Shown: positions 10,800-22,600 of the stretch, piece by piece | How the letters are laid out: the number at the start of each line of letters is the position of its first letter | How positions within the stretch are numbered: position 1 is the stretch's first letter | Notes under the pieces: generated by a model | What the model was told of the DNA's origin: nothing | Database searches by the model: none | The model's input: the letters and a program-made list of their open reading frames with translations, nothing else | Assembly: GCA_036250195.1 (NCBI GenBank) | Contig: JAVHZZ010000009.1 | Span: 100,524,771-100,588,770, forward strand | Direction: 5' to 3' | Length of the DNA stretch: 64,000 bases | From: Mixophyes australis | Lineage: Eukaryota; Chordata; Amphibia; Anura; Limnodynastidae | Translations under genes and position numbers: made by a program

Positions 10800-11229
10800 T
10801 GCTTTTAATGCAGTATTATAAATGCCAGGACTGTCACAGAAGCCCTAAGGTAACCTTGTCCATGTGTATTGCTAACCTTCATATTGAAAGGCAAATAAAT
10901 ACTGAGAATCAGTGTGAATAGGAATAGAAAATAATGCAGAACAAAGGTCAATGACAGAAAAACATGCAGCAGTTGAAGGGATAAAGACAAATATAGTAGC
11001 AGGATTTGGGACCACAGGAAATGATGGTATGACACATTTTGTTTATGGCTCTTAGATCTTGTATAAATCTCCAGGTATTCTTATTTGGTTTCTTAGTAGG
11101 ATGTATTGGTGTGTTTACACAACTCGAGGTAGGTATAATAATCTTCTCCTGTAACAGGTCTGTAATGACTGGTTTAATGTCCTGCACTTCATCTTGTTTT
11201 AACGCATACTGAGGAAGCCAAGCAGTCAT
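10800..11229 (-). pseudogene. pol: Endogenous retrovirus reverse transcriptase, fingers and partial palm
   Basis: The open stretch 11229-10948 begins with the typical start of gamma-type RT: LPQY-x-LK, a 'PTSSCVNTPIHPTKK' block and 'WRFIQDLRAIN'. In a shifted frame the first catalytic-Asp block (VIDLCSAFFSI) and the 'YTWTRLP-GF-x-SP' block are readable near 10930 and 10835. The YxDD motif, thumb and start of the connection are not present: the sequence passes directly to the connection near 10795. The enzyme is therefore deleted for its active site. Confidence 0.8.
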
Positions 11230-11710
11230 TTACAGTCATCCATTTTTACTTTCACTGGATCAATAGTCATCTTACCAACCTCAATGGAGCCTGTGGTCCA
11301 CAAAGAAGTAAGAACATGGGCAAGGGCCCTTTGCTGATCTTCCGTTAAAACATAAAAAGACTGTGGAGACAGACACTCAGACAACACATTGCATATATCA
11401 TCAGCACAGGTTTCAGGGATTTGTAAAAACACTCCATCTGGCGTACAATATATTGTAGCTCCTAGTTTGCATAACAAATGCCTACCCATGAGATTCATTG
11501 GAGGAGAAGCTGACAACAGAAACATTTGCTTAACTGACAGTGGACCTACATTGACTTCTTAAGGTTTAGAAAGTACAACATTTTCCACTTCCCCTGACAC
11601 TCCCACAGCTGCTATGTGCTCACTTGTAAGAGGTAAGTCTGCAAAAAGTTAATCTGACAAAACAGAACGTGTAACTCTCCAGTCCACAAGACAAGGGACT
11701 GTCCGCCCTG
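11226..11710 (-). pseudogene. pro: Endogenous retrovirus protease
   Basis: The family's C-terminal block 'LMGRHLLCKLGATI' (near 11490-11450) is open and is followed by the linker into RT, with the 11525-11226 frame overlapping the RT frame by 4 bases. At the N-terminal end the active-site region reads CLVDWRVTRSVLS (near 11665-11695). The catalytic Asp is there, but the usual Asp-Thr-Gly is Asp-Trp-Arg. A stop and a frame change separate the two halves. Inactive. Confidence 0.75.
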
Positions 11711-13373
11711 CAATATTGCATGATAAGACTGGTTATTTTTAAGCAGTTGTTGTAAGTTCCATCAGGGGATAGATAGCAAGAGGAAAAGCTGCAAGATCTG
11801 TGTCATCACCTTCAACTCTTTCCTCACATCATTGTGAGGAGTAACCACAGGGGACAGATGGGATATTCTGAAGCGTAGTTTCTAGTGTGCTGTCATGTCA
11901 CCGTGGCTATCTTGCAAAAGGGAGTCATGGATACTGCTGACGCGTCCGCTCTGGACTTTCATACCAAAAATGTCCCTTCTGTCCACAGATAAAAACACTG
12001 TTCCCCCATAGATAATGGGTAGTTATTTTTATTACCTTCACATCCTTCAATTCCTCTAGCCCTACCCTGCACTCTCTCCTGTGCTCTCTGAAACATCAAT
12101 GTCTCTGTTTACAGAGACATAAATGTTTCTTGTTTCTTTGCAGCTTGTGTTTGCTGTGTGCGCTCAAAATGATGGGCAGTAGCTTGTATATCTGCAATGT
12201 CAGTAGATCCTTCCCACCCTACTTTAATGTTTTTCAATTGTCCCTGTATTTTACAGAGAAGGCCCTGTACAAAGGAACTAATTAACAAGGCTGGTGCTGC
12301 AGTTTCAGGTTTCTCTATACCAGAATGGGCTGTTACCATATCCAAAAGATGGTTAAAATAAGCATCTGTGCTTTCAACAATATCTTATTTACAACTCTGT
12401 TCTTTACCCAGTTTGGTATGGTAGGGAAAGCTACTAGAGAATTGCGTATTAAAAATAGTTATAGCCTGTCTTAATACAGTATCACCAGGAAGTGGCATCA
12501 CTGGCCCTTTGAAATTACACAGTGTAAATATTTTGCCTCTGGTTTCAAAGTGGTCTGTAATAATGGCATAAGATCATTGTAGGTAGGGTTGTAACATGCA
12601 ATATACAAATCAAATTTTCATTTCCATTCCTTAGGATCACTCTCTACATTAGGAAGTGCTTCTGTCATAGCAAGTAGTTCTGCAGAGGTCCAGGGTACAT
12701 GTATGTTATACTGCTGGACCACTGCAGGATCACCTGGAGTGGGGACCAAAACAGTACGTAAGGATGCCTGAAGTTTTGAGCTATCTTCCGCTACTCTTTC
12801 TTCTCCCATGTTTAATCTTCCTGGTTGGAGACTGGGACGAGAAATCACAGGTGTAGCTAAATCTGATATAGTTAGACGAGATGAATAAGCTGATGCAAAC
12901 ATAGCACTGTCAGATATGTGATAGTAGTGAGGGTTTGAAGATGCTGTAGGTGAATTGAATGTGAGCTGAGGTGATGAAATTGCAGTGTGTGAATCAAGGC
13001 TGGCATGCCACTCTGCTCAGGTGACACTAAACCAGTTCTGTAAGCCCCTGTTTGTTGCTGGGACACATATGGTAGGGGTAATCTAAATATTACAGAATCA
13101 AGGGATTCCTCCTGAGTAGAGGTGTGTAAATGTTTTTGGGTCTAACACAGGATATAAAGAAGCTTGTGCTGTAATACATGGAGTAGAAGGTTTGTCAGTC
13201 TGAACCAGGAGTGTTTGCGTAGTGTGTATCATGCTAGAATTATCGGTGTGTCTATACCATGTAAGATAACAGCTCCATGCTTCACTAGTCATCTTGATGC
13301 CTTTATCTTTTAATTTATCCCCTAGGAAATTCAGCCTAGACAGTTGTAAACTACCTGTAATAGGAAGAATCAA
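11711..13373 (-). pseudogene. gag: Endogenous retrovirus gag, broken
   Basis: Minus-strand order is matrix-like (13373-13098), spacer (13066-12872), capsid N-terminal part (12902-12618, with the 'VPWTSAELLAMTEALP' phrase typical of gamma-type capsid), capsid C-terminal part (12345-12109, with a helix ending HHFERTQQTQ) and nucleocapsid. The single zinc knuckle near 11950-12000 reads 'ICGQKGHFWYES': the second Cys and the His remain, while the first and last Cys of CCHC are lost. Stops interrupt every segment. Confidence 0.8.
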
Positions 13374-13829
13374 TGCTTCATTACTGTTAGTAATTTAATG
13401 CCATTTCATAACATATTTAAGACATTTTTCACCAAATAAAGTGCACATTATTTTCCTGGGACTACCATCGGGGAGGGAAGACAGAATTATACTCTTATTT
13501 TGCCCCATTTAAACAATACATATACAGCCAGAGATAACAGTCTGTAGAAATATGAAAGATTTTGCAACCTATTTTTTTAATATCTGCTGATTATACAACA
13601 CAACTCTGCCTTGATCTATCTCAGTCCAATATAACTTATTGATGTCTTCTCTATATTTAGCACCAGAGTAACCCTTACTATGAAGAGCCTAAGGGCAACC
13701 AAGTACAGATAAGCAACTTTTGCTTTAGTGAAAGGGAAAGACCATGCTAAAGGAAAAGACCATGACTTGCCTGTTCTATGGGTTTATTACGGGAATTTGA
13801 CATCTGGAATCATATTATAATCAGTCATA
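13374..13829. other. Retroviral leader side, no 5' LTR found
   Basis: The DNA upstream of gag should hold a primer-binding site and a 5' LTR matching 6592-7028. No matching segment is seen. Either the provirus is 5'-truncated at the gypsy junction or the LTR has been lost. Confidence 0.5.
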
Positions 13830-14560
13830 CTGCATGGAGACAAATCCTGTTCTGGTTTGGAAAATCAGCTTCAGATTTTTACCCAAACATCGCAGGTGGA
13901 TGCTGCCAGTGCTCCTCATGTCCCTGCTGCCAGCCCAACAGGACCTAATCTGAAATTACCTGACCATTTTCCCAGTGACCATAAATTCAGCAAAGTTGCT
14001 AAGGTCCTTAATCCTCAGGATCTGAACAACAAAATTTGGGAATAATATAATATTGTTATTGTAAGGGAATCTTTGCAAGGGGATGTTCAATCTTGGATCT
14101 TTGTGCATGAACCTCAGAAACCAGAACTTTCCTTAGTCTGATGATCCAGACAGGGTTACCTCCACCAACTTACACTCTCTTCGACCATGTTGGCAAATTG
14201 TGGTGCAATATTGTACGAGTTTCTTCACTGACCACAGACTGTAGATGGAGTTACCTGGTATTCTGCAATCAGTTCAGATCGCGGTTGATCAAAGAAATAA
14301 AAGATCTCTTAGTCCAGTATCCAGCATCAGAGACCCTTTGAAGTCTAATGCAGTTGAATATTTAGATTGATCAGAAAATTAAGTTGAGAAGACATGAATG
14401 GGAACGTTATGCATCTGCACCTTCCACTACTTATTATTCTGTTAATGCTGACCATCAAGATACTATGCAAATAGGAACCTTTGAAATTGTTAGTTGAAGA
14501 AAGACAAGCGATGAACCTTTTGATGTATATCTTTTCAGTGCAGAGAAACGTCACTTCTTA
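13830..14560 (+). pseudogene. gag: Ty3/gypsy gag relic
   Basis: The open segment 13857-14045 looks like the start of a chromovirus-type gypsy capsid (proline-rich lead-in, then 'LKLPDHFPSDHKFSKV'). The segment 14141-14341 ends with 'RLIKEIKDLLVQYPASETL', matching the conserved C-terminal capsid helix region (usual form GL-x-x-EIKDLLV-x-YP). The pieces are separated by stops and frame changes. No zinc knuckle is readable. It lies on the plus strand, opposite to the retrovirus on its left. Confidence 0.7.
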
Positions 14561-14689
14561 AGTTTCTGCCTCAAGAAGTTGGGAAATAACAAGGCCTGGA
14601 TGAGTTGGTGGAAACTCATCTAGGCCTAGATGTATTTCCTTGAAAAATATCATCTTATTGCCTGATAATGTAACATTGTATGCCTTGTT

Positions 14690-15237
14690 AATAAATATGT
14701 TGGCTTTTATTGATAGTGGGACTGCTAGAATTATTTTAGATGCTGCTGTAGCTTAAACTTCGAGAACTCCTGCTAGTAACCTGGATCCTGATATTAGTAT
14801 TTGTGGACTAGATGATAATCTTTTTCTGGGACTAACATTCATTGTAAGACTCCTAGGGGGGAATTCAATTGGCCGCGTTACTTGAAAAAGTAACGCGGCC
14901 TGCGCACTATTTGAATTAAATTCCACCCCTAATGTAACTTTTACGATGGTCTGCACCTGGAACAGAGTTTATGACCCACTCTCAATATTTTCCTATACTC
15001 CTTGGTCATCCATGCTTGGCTATCCTAGTATTCATTGAAAATAAACTGAGATTGTTTTTCCTTCAGCATCCTGACATAAAGTTACTCTTCATTGCTGAGA
15101 TGAATATGCATCAGGCACTGGGCATGAAACTGTTTTTTTTGCAATATGGTATTAAGGATAATAAAGTACATCCTAATGCTTTCTTTATGATACAATTTTC
15201 AGTGTCAGAGATCAATTATGATGTAGGGAATCGCTAA
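14690..15237 (+). pseudogene. Ty3/gypsy protease relic with nested MITE
   Basis: The aspartic protease active site FIDSGTA is at 14706-14726. The C-terminal flap block follows at 14989-15018 as 'FPILLGHPCLA' (usual form PIILGHPWLA). Between them the coding sequence is interrupted by a 74-bp MITE at 14856-14929. The frame also shifts around that insertion. The 15019-15237 frame stays open but is not recognisable as RT. Confidence 0.7.
14856..14929. mobile_element. 74-bp MITE (GGGGGGAATTCAATT family)
   Basis: Ends are GGGGGGAATTCAATT on the left and AATTAAATTCCACCCC on the right, partly complementary. The middle is a hairpin: GGCCGCGTTACTT answered by AAGTAACGCGGCC. TA occurs on both sides (14854-14855 and 14930-14931). 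It sits inside the gypsy protease. Probably a shortened palindromic MITE. Confidence 0.7.
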
Positions 15238-15369
15238 TTATTACTGTAAAGTGGACTTTTGAGGAGCAGATACACTGGTTTTAGTAGTCAATGTGGTTTA
15301 CATTGGCCATAAAATTCTGATATGTATCAAGTCCTTCAGGAGGTTGAATCCTGACAGGCATATTGGCTA

Positions 15370-16273
15370 CTTGTTTTCCAATTTTACTTCATAATTACAT
15401 AAAGACCAGTGTCTAGGAATACCAAAGCTAATAGTTTTTTTCCTGAAGCTTTTAATGGGAATATGATGAAGTCTCTGAAATAATACCTATTATTTCTTAC
15501 TTGCAGGTTTGGGCAGCTCCGACCGAGGATCTGTCTGGTTATATTCTAAAAGCTCAAGTATATGCCACTAAAGATACAAGCTCTCACTTTCTGTATCTGG
15601 TTGTCTTGTCCAAGGTTCATGAGATTAAACCTCGTGGGTCTTACTGGCATTTTCCAGACTATTAAATTATTGTCCTGAGTGGCATCCTTAAAAAGTATGA
15701 CAGGGAATTTTTTCTTGCTTGTTAGAGTTGTGCCAGGGATTAAAATTCCAGGGCTCTCCACTCTGATCAGTAGATACCTTTTAGGCCCAAAATAAGACAC
15801 GGACACATTTATCTATGATTTGTTTTGGAATTATCCTCATCTAATGTTTTTAATATCATTTGGGTGGTGTATTGATTTAGTAAAATGTCTCATTTTACTA
15901 AATCAATCTTGTTAATGGATTGCCTCTTGCTAAAATTCTGCCTTCAGTTCTATCTAGCACATTATCCGGCTACAATATATTCCACAGAATACATTAGAGA
16001 GTGTTTTGTTCAAATTTAGGGATCAATTACTTCCTTTACCAACAGACCAATGATCAAACTGAATGAACCAATCAAGCTTTAGAACAATATTTGTGGTATT
16101 GTGTCTCATTTACAGAATTATATTTTTTGAGCAATTGCTTTGTGTGGAGTTTGCTTGTAATAGCTCCTCTCAGTACTGCTGGTGCCTCACCTTTCTATTG
16201 CGTTTATAGATTTCACTCAGTGTTTTTATTTACTGAAATCTGTTATGTATTTTCCAGTGCAAGGTTGTTATAA
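15370..16273 (+). pseudogene. Ty3/gypsy RNase H end and integrase relic
   Basis: The RNase H C-terminus is readable at about 15376-15460 ('RPVSRNTKA', usual form RPGSRNTKADALSR). Integrase follows: the strand before and after the first catalytic position reads 'NVFNIIWVV' and 'SKMSHFTKS' near 15835-15915 (usual IWVVVDRFSKMAHF). The QTE-x-TNQ-LEQYL block is near 16048-16095, and 'LSTAGASPFYCVYRFHSVF' at 16168-16224 matches the STG-x-SPF-x-x-YG-HP block. Stops are frequent. The RT catalytic core expected before 15370 is missing. Confidence 0.75.
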
Positions 16274-19177
16274 GAGCCAATACTTTTAACATTTTACAAT
16301 GGTAAGTTATTTACGCTCCAGTAATACCACCCCCTACAGAACAAACTTTACACTGATCCCATAAGGATCACACAGAGCTGTAAACACCACTCTCTGCTCC
16401 ACAGCAGTGAAAACCTTGCATTCCCAATGCTATATACATCCTACTTGCTATAAACCACTATATTTAAATAGCTTCAGTTGTAAGCATCAATCGTTCTCCC
16501 TTACTTCTAAGTGTAGTCCTCTGCATATTACTCAGCGATATAAACATCTACTACTAACCTCTTCTATCACAACCTAGTAGCCATAAGATAAGCCTCACTC
16601 CCTCTCCTCACTCTCTCCTCACTCTCCCTCTGTCTTGTCACCCCCCCCCAGAGACCAGAGATCCTCAAAGGAATTAAGCCTACTATACATTGAACCTCAT
16701 CTCCTCAAGAACATCTTACACAATAATATTCTTCTCCTTAAGTCACCTACAAGGATAATAGAAGAACACTTTAATTACACCACATTGCACAAAGGAGTCT
16801 CCACACTATCCTGAGATAGCATTGATGGAAGCGGTACCATGGTAGTACAAATCTCTCCATGGTTATTGCTAAATTGGCTTCCCCATGCAAAGGCATGAAA
16901 AAAACTTTGCCAGTGATAGCTGCTGTGCATGGCCACTTGCAAGTTTATGATTATGTGATATAGATAATGTCCCACACAAGAAACACCCTATCTATTAATA
17001 CTACTATATTACATTATATGTAATTCCAAAGAATATCAAAGTGATGATATGAGGTGCTGCTTTCAGTAGTGATATATGGTATGAACAGAGAAGGAAATAA
17101 AGAATACTACTGATGAGGAAGGCACACCCATGAAACAGTTCCTATATTTGGATATATTTCCTAAGTTTATGATTATGTTTACACTACAATCTAAGTCCAT
17201 GTATATAGGACATTGACAGGTGGGAACGTGTTTCTGCTAAGTCACCCATTCTGCGCACGCAATACAGTAGGTCCCACGTGGAGACACTTAGACAAGGGCC
17301 CTTTGTTGTCATGTAATGCAAATTAGGTTGTATTTTATCTGCAGTTTCCGACAAAGTCCACGTTAGACACTAACATGTTTATAACTATGTTTTCACCGAC
17401 AATAAGAACGTATTGTCATTTGATAAATACGCCTCTATGTTCTTAAAATTAGAAACTACTACTGAGTATGTTAGACATTTACTAATAAATGCTTTTATCT
17501 TGCAAGTGTGTAGACTACTAATGGAATAGTACTTCACAAATTAGATGGCTTTATATGTATTGAGGCTTAATTGACAACATGGTGCACTGTATACAGATGT
17601 GCTGAAAACCATAACAATCAGATTCTAAGTTTCTTTTTTGTAGTGCAATTTGCAAAATTAAAGCAAACAATTGAATGATTGCTGTGAAATACAGCAGATT
17701 TGTTGACATAGCCTCATATTATTGAATAAATAAACTTGACTACTTTTGATGCTGAGCATGGCTTTATTTGTGTATTTAATTTTGCACGTTTTACATTTAA
17801 AATAATTACCTTTGTCTGCCTGGATTGTACATTGATCTTTAGCGTATCTGCTAAATATGCTTCCACATCTGCTTTATTAGCCAAAAGTGGGATACAATAT
17901 ACATTTTTAATGACCATTTTTACCTATCCTAATCAAAAATCATATATTCTTATAGATTTTCTTTTTCAGACGGATTTGAACTGTATGTGTATAAAGCTTA
18001 ATTATGTATGCTCTAGAGGTTTTATTTATCAGAAGGGTAGATGTGTTTTGAATTTCAATGTCTGGTAAAGTCTTCCAATAATTTTCACAGATAAGGCAAT
18101 TTAACACAATTTCTTCTAATAATGGAGTTTATTTAAGAACTCATAATCTGCAAGATAATAGCAAAGCAACTGAGGAAACAATTTATAGATATATTGCTTG
18201 ATATCTGATTGGTTTGTTGACATAATTTGCCCTTCCCTTAGCCCCATTTACTACATTGAGTACAGTCAACTAGCATTTTTTGCATGATGCACAGTTTTAT
18301 TGGGGTAGATACTATCCTTCGATCTGTAATAATATTAAAATATTGATATCATTTTAAAACATTGTGTTTTACTCTATACAGCAATTATTCCCAGCCAGTA
18401 TGCCGGGACAGATTTATGTGGGTGGGATATGTCACAAGAATTTAGGTGTGATATGTTTCATGATTCCAATTTTATTCATTATATTATTTTGACAAACGTT
18501 GTACCATGGAAAATGTGAAGTAAATGGAGTGGTGGGTTTTTAATAAGTAAAATAGAATACAAAAACTTTGAATGCATTTTTTTCACAAATTTTGGGAGTT
18601 TAAGGAGAGTTTCCAGGAAACATTATTTTACGGCTACTATTAAAGGTAGAAAATTAGATATACCTAAATATTTAAAACAACTTTACCTTATCCTGAACTA
18701 TCTTAATGTAATTAACATCTAGAACTCAGAAAATTATTCCACAGATAATTATCCTAGATATTTTAAGAAATCTAGTTGGGATGACTAGAACTTTACCTGT
18801 TGGTTAATATCTTTTGGGGATACAGAACTTTAGTATTAGTAATGCTATGTAATGGTGAATACGTTCATGGAATATATGCTTTATAATCATAATGTGGAGA
18901 AAATGTCCAAGCTGGTAAAATTTACATTTATTCTAAAAGTCCATGCAGCTTTAGAAAATACATTATGTAAAATAAGGTTACTGTTATGAATCTCATGCAT
19001 CATGTAATAAGCTAATTCTAAATTATTTGGATAAAAAATAGATTTTCCTCTGTTTTTCCAAAGTTTGATTTTGATGGAGCCAATAAAAATTCTTAGTTCA
19101 AGAATAGATTGTATTAATTTTAATATTTTCTATGTAGACCCTCCAATGATGAGTTTCTGGCATTTCCTATGCTCCCA
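16274..19177. other. No gene seen
   Basis: The first ~500 bp (16300-16800) are rich in A and C and could be gypsy LTR remains, but no boundary supports this. The rest is AT-rich. A 110-codon plus-strand frame at 17736-18068 has no family features and sits in low-complexity AT-rich DNA, so it is not called a gene. Confidence 0.4.
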
Positions 19178-19694
19178 TCTATAATATAAAAGCCTAGCGG
19201 CGTGTGTTAGTCTGTGTGTGAAAAAAAAAAACCAACAAGCTGCAGCGCCACCTGCTGGGCGGAGTTATACACTGACCTACTAAATTCTTAGCATAATCTA
19301 ATATATAAAAGTAAAAGTCTAGCGGCGTGTGTTAGTGTGTGTGTGTGGAAAAAACTATTTTCTCAGAAAGGACTCATCCAATTGACCTGAAATTTGGTAT
19401 ACTGACATTATTTGACAAAAAAATTAGAATAGTGAAGTCAGTTAACTTCCCATCATCCCCCCTTCCCCCCGTGGGAGGGATAGTAAAGGCTAAATTTACG
19501 AGTTGAGGGGTCAAACTCATTTTCGTGAGGTAATTTTACCTCATGAACACACATTAAAAAGGGCGCTTGCGTCGGGAAGTAACGCTCTTCCCCTGAGGAG
19601 GCCTGGGCTAGGCCCAAATGCATGACAAGAACCTTTTTAAGACCTTAAGTAGCTTGATTTGACTAGAATGCATGAGTATCATGCACGGGTTAAC
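19178..19694 (+). mobile_element. Helitron-like non-autonomous element, partly duplicated 5' end
   Basis: Two 5' starts occur in tandem: TCTATAATATAAAAGCCTAG at 19178 and TCTAATATATAAAAGTAAAA at 19297, each followed by the same CTAGCGGCGTGTGTTAG phrase. TC starts are typical of Helitrons. Near the right end GCATGA-GTA-TCATGC (about 19669-19683) makes a short perfect hairpin followed by ACGGGTTAACT, resembling a Helitron 3' hairpin, although the final CTRR is not intact. No Rep/helicase coding is present. The first copy is cut off by the second at 19296. Confidence 0.55.
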
Positions 19695-22600
19695 TTGTAT
19701 GAAATATAATGTATTCACTATACTATTAGTTATATGAAAAATGTAAAAAGTGCTTACAGTATAGGCACTCATCAGTTACCAGTGCACGAATAAGGACTGT
19801 AAGTTAATTTAAACAAAGTTTAATTTAAAAGATATAATCTGGGGAGGGAGGCTGCATGATTTTCATTTATTTATTAATTTATTATCCCATCCTGTTTATA
19901 TATTACCAGCCTGTGACATGCATTGTCATATGCAGTCAGATAACATGCATGGCATTGATTTATTATACAGTATGTAACATGTTTGTATCAGCTAAGTGAG
20001 CTTTAATTCTGAAAAAAATGGTTTGTTTAGTTGTTTATTTATAACATCCATTGATTTTGTTATTTTATTTGCTGTTGTATAATACTATTTATATATTGCT
20101 GGACTGTGACCTCAAGTAATCAGAGCTTCCTACAGTAGCTCGAATTCATTTCAATGTATCATTCATTTCATCTAATGTAATGTTAACTATTACACATTAG
20201 CATGCTAGTCTCTTTCTGTGTTCATATCTTACCATCATACAGAAAAGGTACTGTAGTTGTAATGTGATATCATTCCACTGTTTTCTCCATGTTCACCAAC
20301 CTACATGGTGTATTGTGAAGTCAGATAACATTCTTTTCAATACTTTTTCTGTTTTCTGATGTATGTGTCTCTGATTATCACACTTCACAGTAATTACATG
20401 CATCTACCCTATTTGTAGTGCACTGGTGACCGTTCTTAACTTAAATATTGACACATGAAGTGTTTACACCTGTGGAAGAACTAGCATTTTAATTTATAAC
20501 AGTACATGCTGTACAGCAAGATACTTTGATACTTTAAATGTAATACAGTTGTTACATTCCTGTAGCTACAACATTTTACTTGATTGTTATAACAAACTCA
20601 AAATGGCTGATTTATAACATTATTGCAAGTTTCTGACAGCAGCTCTTCTTTGCTTTTAGGATTTGCCACCTTCCAACTATGTTTTGTTATTAATGTACAG
20701 ACTAATTCAATTGTATAAACTTATAATAAAATGAACAAAATATAAACAGTAATTTGGCAAACCAACAAAAGTATATCAACTGTGTTACAGTTTATTAGGG
20801 TATAGTAGCAAAAAGCACAAGAAAGCTGCAGATGTACTATTTTATAGGTCATTGACTTGCAAAAGACAGTGACCCAAGGTCCATGGTTTGTATATGTTAG
20901 GGGCAAGGGGCAGTTTTTTCAAAACATACTTAATCTGTAATTGGAAAAACTGTATATCCATAATGCTTACAAAAGATAAACACAACATAATTAAACATCT
21001 ATTAATTATAAAACATCTGAAATGTGCACTTTGTTCTCACAGAAATGAGTGTAAAGCGGTTTTCTGTGTCTTTTCTGACATAAAAGATGCTATCCAATTC
21101 TGTGCAAGGAGATACCGTCAATGTTTTAAGCTTTGCAGTTGGGATTTATATGGACATATAACACCTACTGTATTGTTCGCTACAAAATTAATTTAATCAC
21201 CATTAATCCAAAATCTCCATATCTGTCAGAGTTTATTTTTCTCAGACTAATGAAATAAAACTTAATTATTTTACAATTACAATTCCTTATACTTCATCGC
21301 TGTTATTAAAAAATTGTCACATTTGCTACACCGTTGAGAATAAGTATAGGCAATATTCATAAAAAAGAAAATAAAAAAATCATGAATAGCCCTGGACCAG
21401 CTCATGAGATTCTATTCAGCTGATGCTTTGCCCTGGTATGATAGAGATATGAGTTTTATTCCTAAAGAATAGACATGTTAAAATGTACATGTACATATGT
21501 TTAATTTGAGAGTATCACATCAATGAGTTGTCAAGCAAGGGCCCGATGTAACGTTTTCTCTTTATTTATATCCCATATCATGGAGAAAATTCTGTGTGAA
21601 AAACATACAAATCTACAAAGTTTTGCTGGATGAGGTTGACAATCAGTGGGCTTGCATGATTAAGGAATGTAAATGCTGATATGTGCCGTATTTTGAGTAA
21701 AATTGCATGTACATTCCCAGAAATGGACCATATGCCAGTGAACGCAGCAACTTCCAACTAATCTTCGAGTGCAATGGACCATTACTACAGCCTACAATTT
21801 CAAGGGCAGAGCGGGGAATGGACTGGTTGCATACAGGTAGTCAATGTACAGTAAGGGCGTGGCAAGTCTGAGCACATGCAGCAGAGTCTGATTCAAGCTT
21901 TTGACGGTAATGTATGCATGTTATGATGTGTTTGCAATGTGTTATTTAGATTATTTCAAAATTTCTCTTTATGATCACAGCAACATCTTAGCATCACAAA
22001 TACAATGCAGATCACTTGCATCCAAAACCATATCATTGCTCACATATATGATCATGTGTGGTCACAAATGAATAAAACACTCCAGAAAACATTAAGGAGC
22101 CCATGGATGGGGAAGATCTTCCACATTCTGGCTTCATAAATTTTAGGGGTATCCTTATTTGAAAAAGGAAAGTCCTCTCTTGATGATGTTCCCCCTAGTA
22201 GTTTTTGTTTGGTGATCACATGTAATTACCAGACAATAATACCCTACAATTCAGAAAATATTATGGAATCTAGAATGTGGGAGAGGTTTGGTAATGCCTA
22301 TCTTGGCTCATGAAACTATTTTGACCCCTTATTTGAAAGAGGACAGTCCCATTTTGATGTGCCCCAATAATAGTTATTGTTAGGGATCACAGACAATAAC
22401 AGCCTACATTACAGAAAGCTTTAACAAGTACAGAGATAGGGAGGGTTCTAATGCTCAGATCTCCCCCATCCTATCTTAAATAAATATTATAGGTACCCTC
22501 ATTTGACGTGTTAGGTTGTTTATTTCTAAAAATGGGCTACCCATATTATTCCTACGCAAGTTATGCATCCAACCTTCGTTCCAGCTCCTACTGCCTCCTC

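Noticed and set aside
15546..15806. 86-codon minus-strand frame
   Set aside because: It is antisense to the gypsy integrase relic, which has clear plus-strand motifs.
17736..18068. 110-codon plus-strand frame
   Set aside because: AT-rich, no domain, no neighbour support, and an opposing frame overlaps it. Length is compatible with chance in AT-rich DNA.
20888..21196. 102-codon plus-strand frame
   Set aside because: No recognisable family, unusual Cys/His/Lys mix without spacing pattern, and no splice or promoter context.
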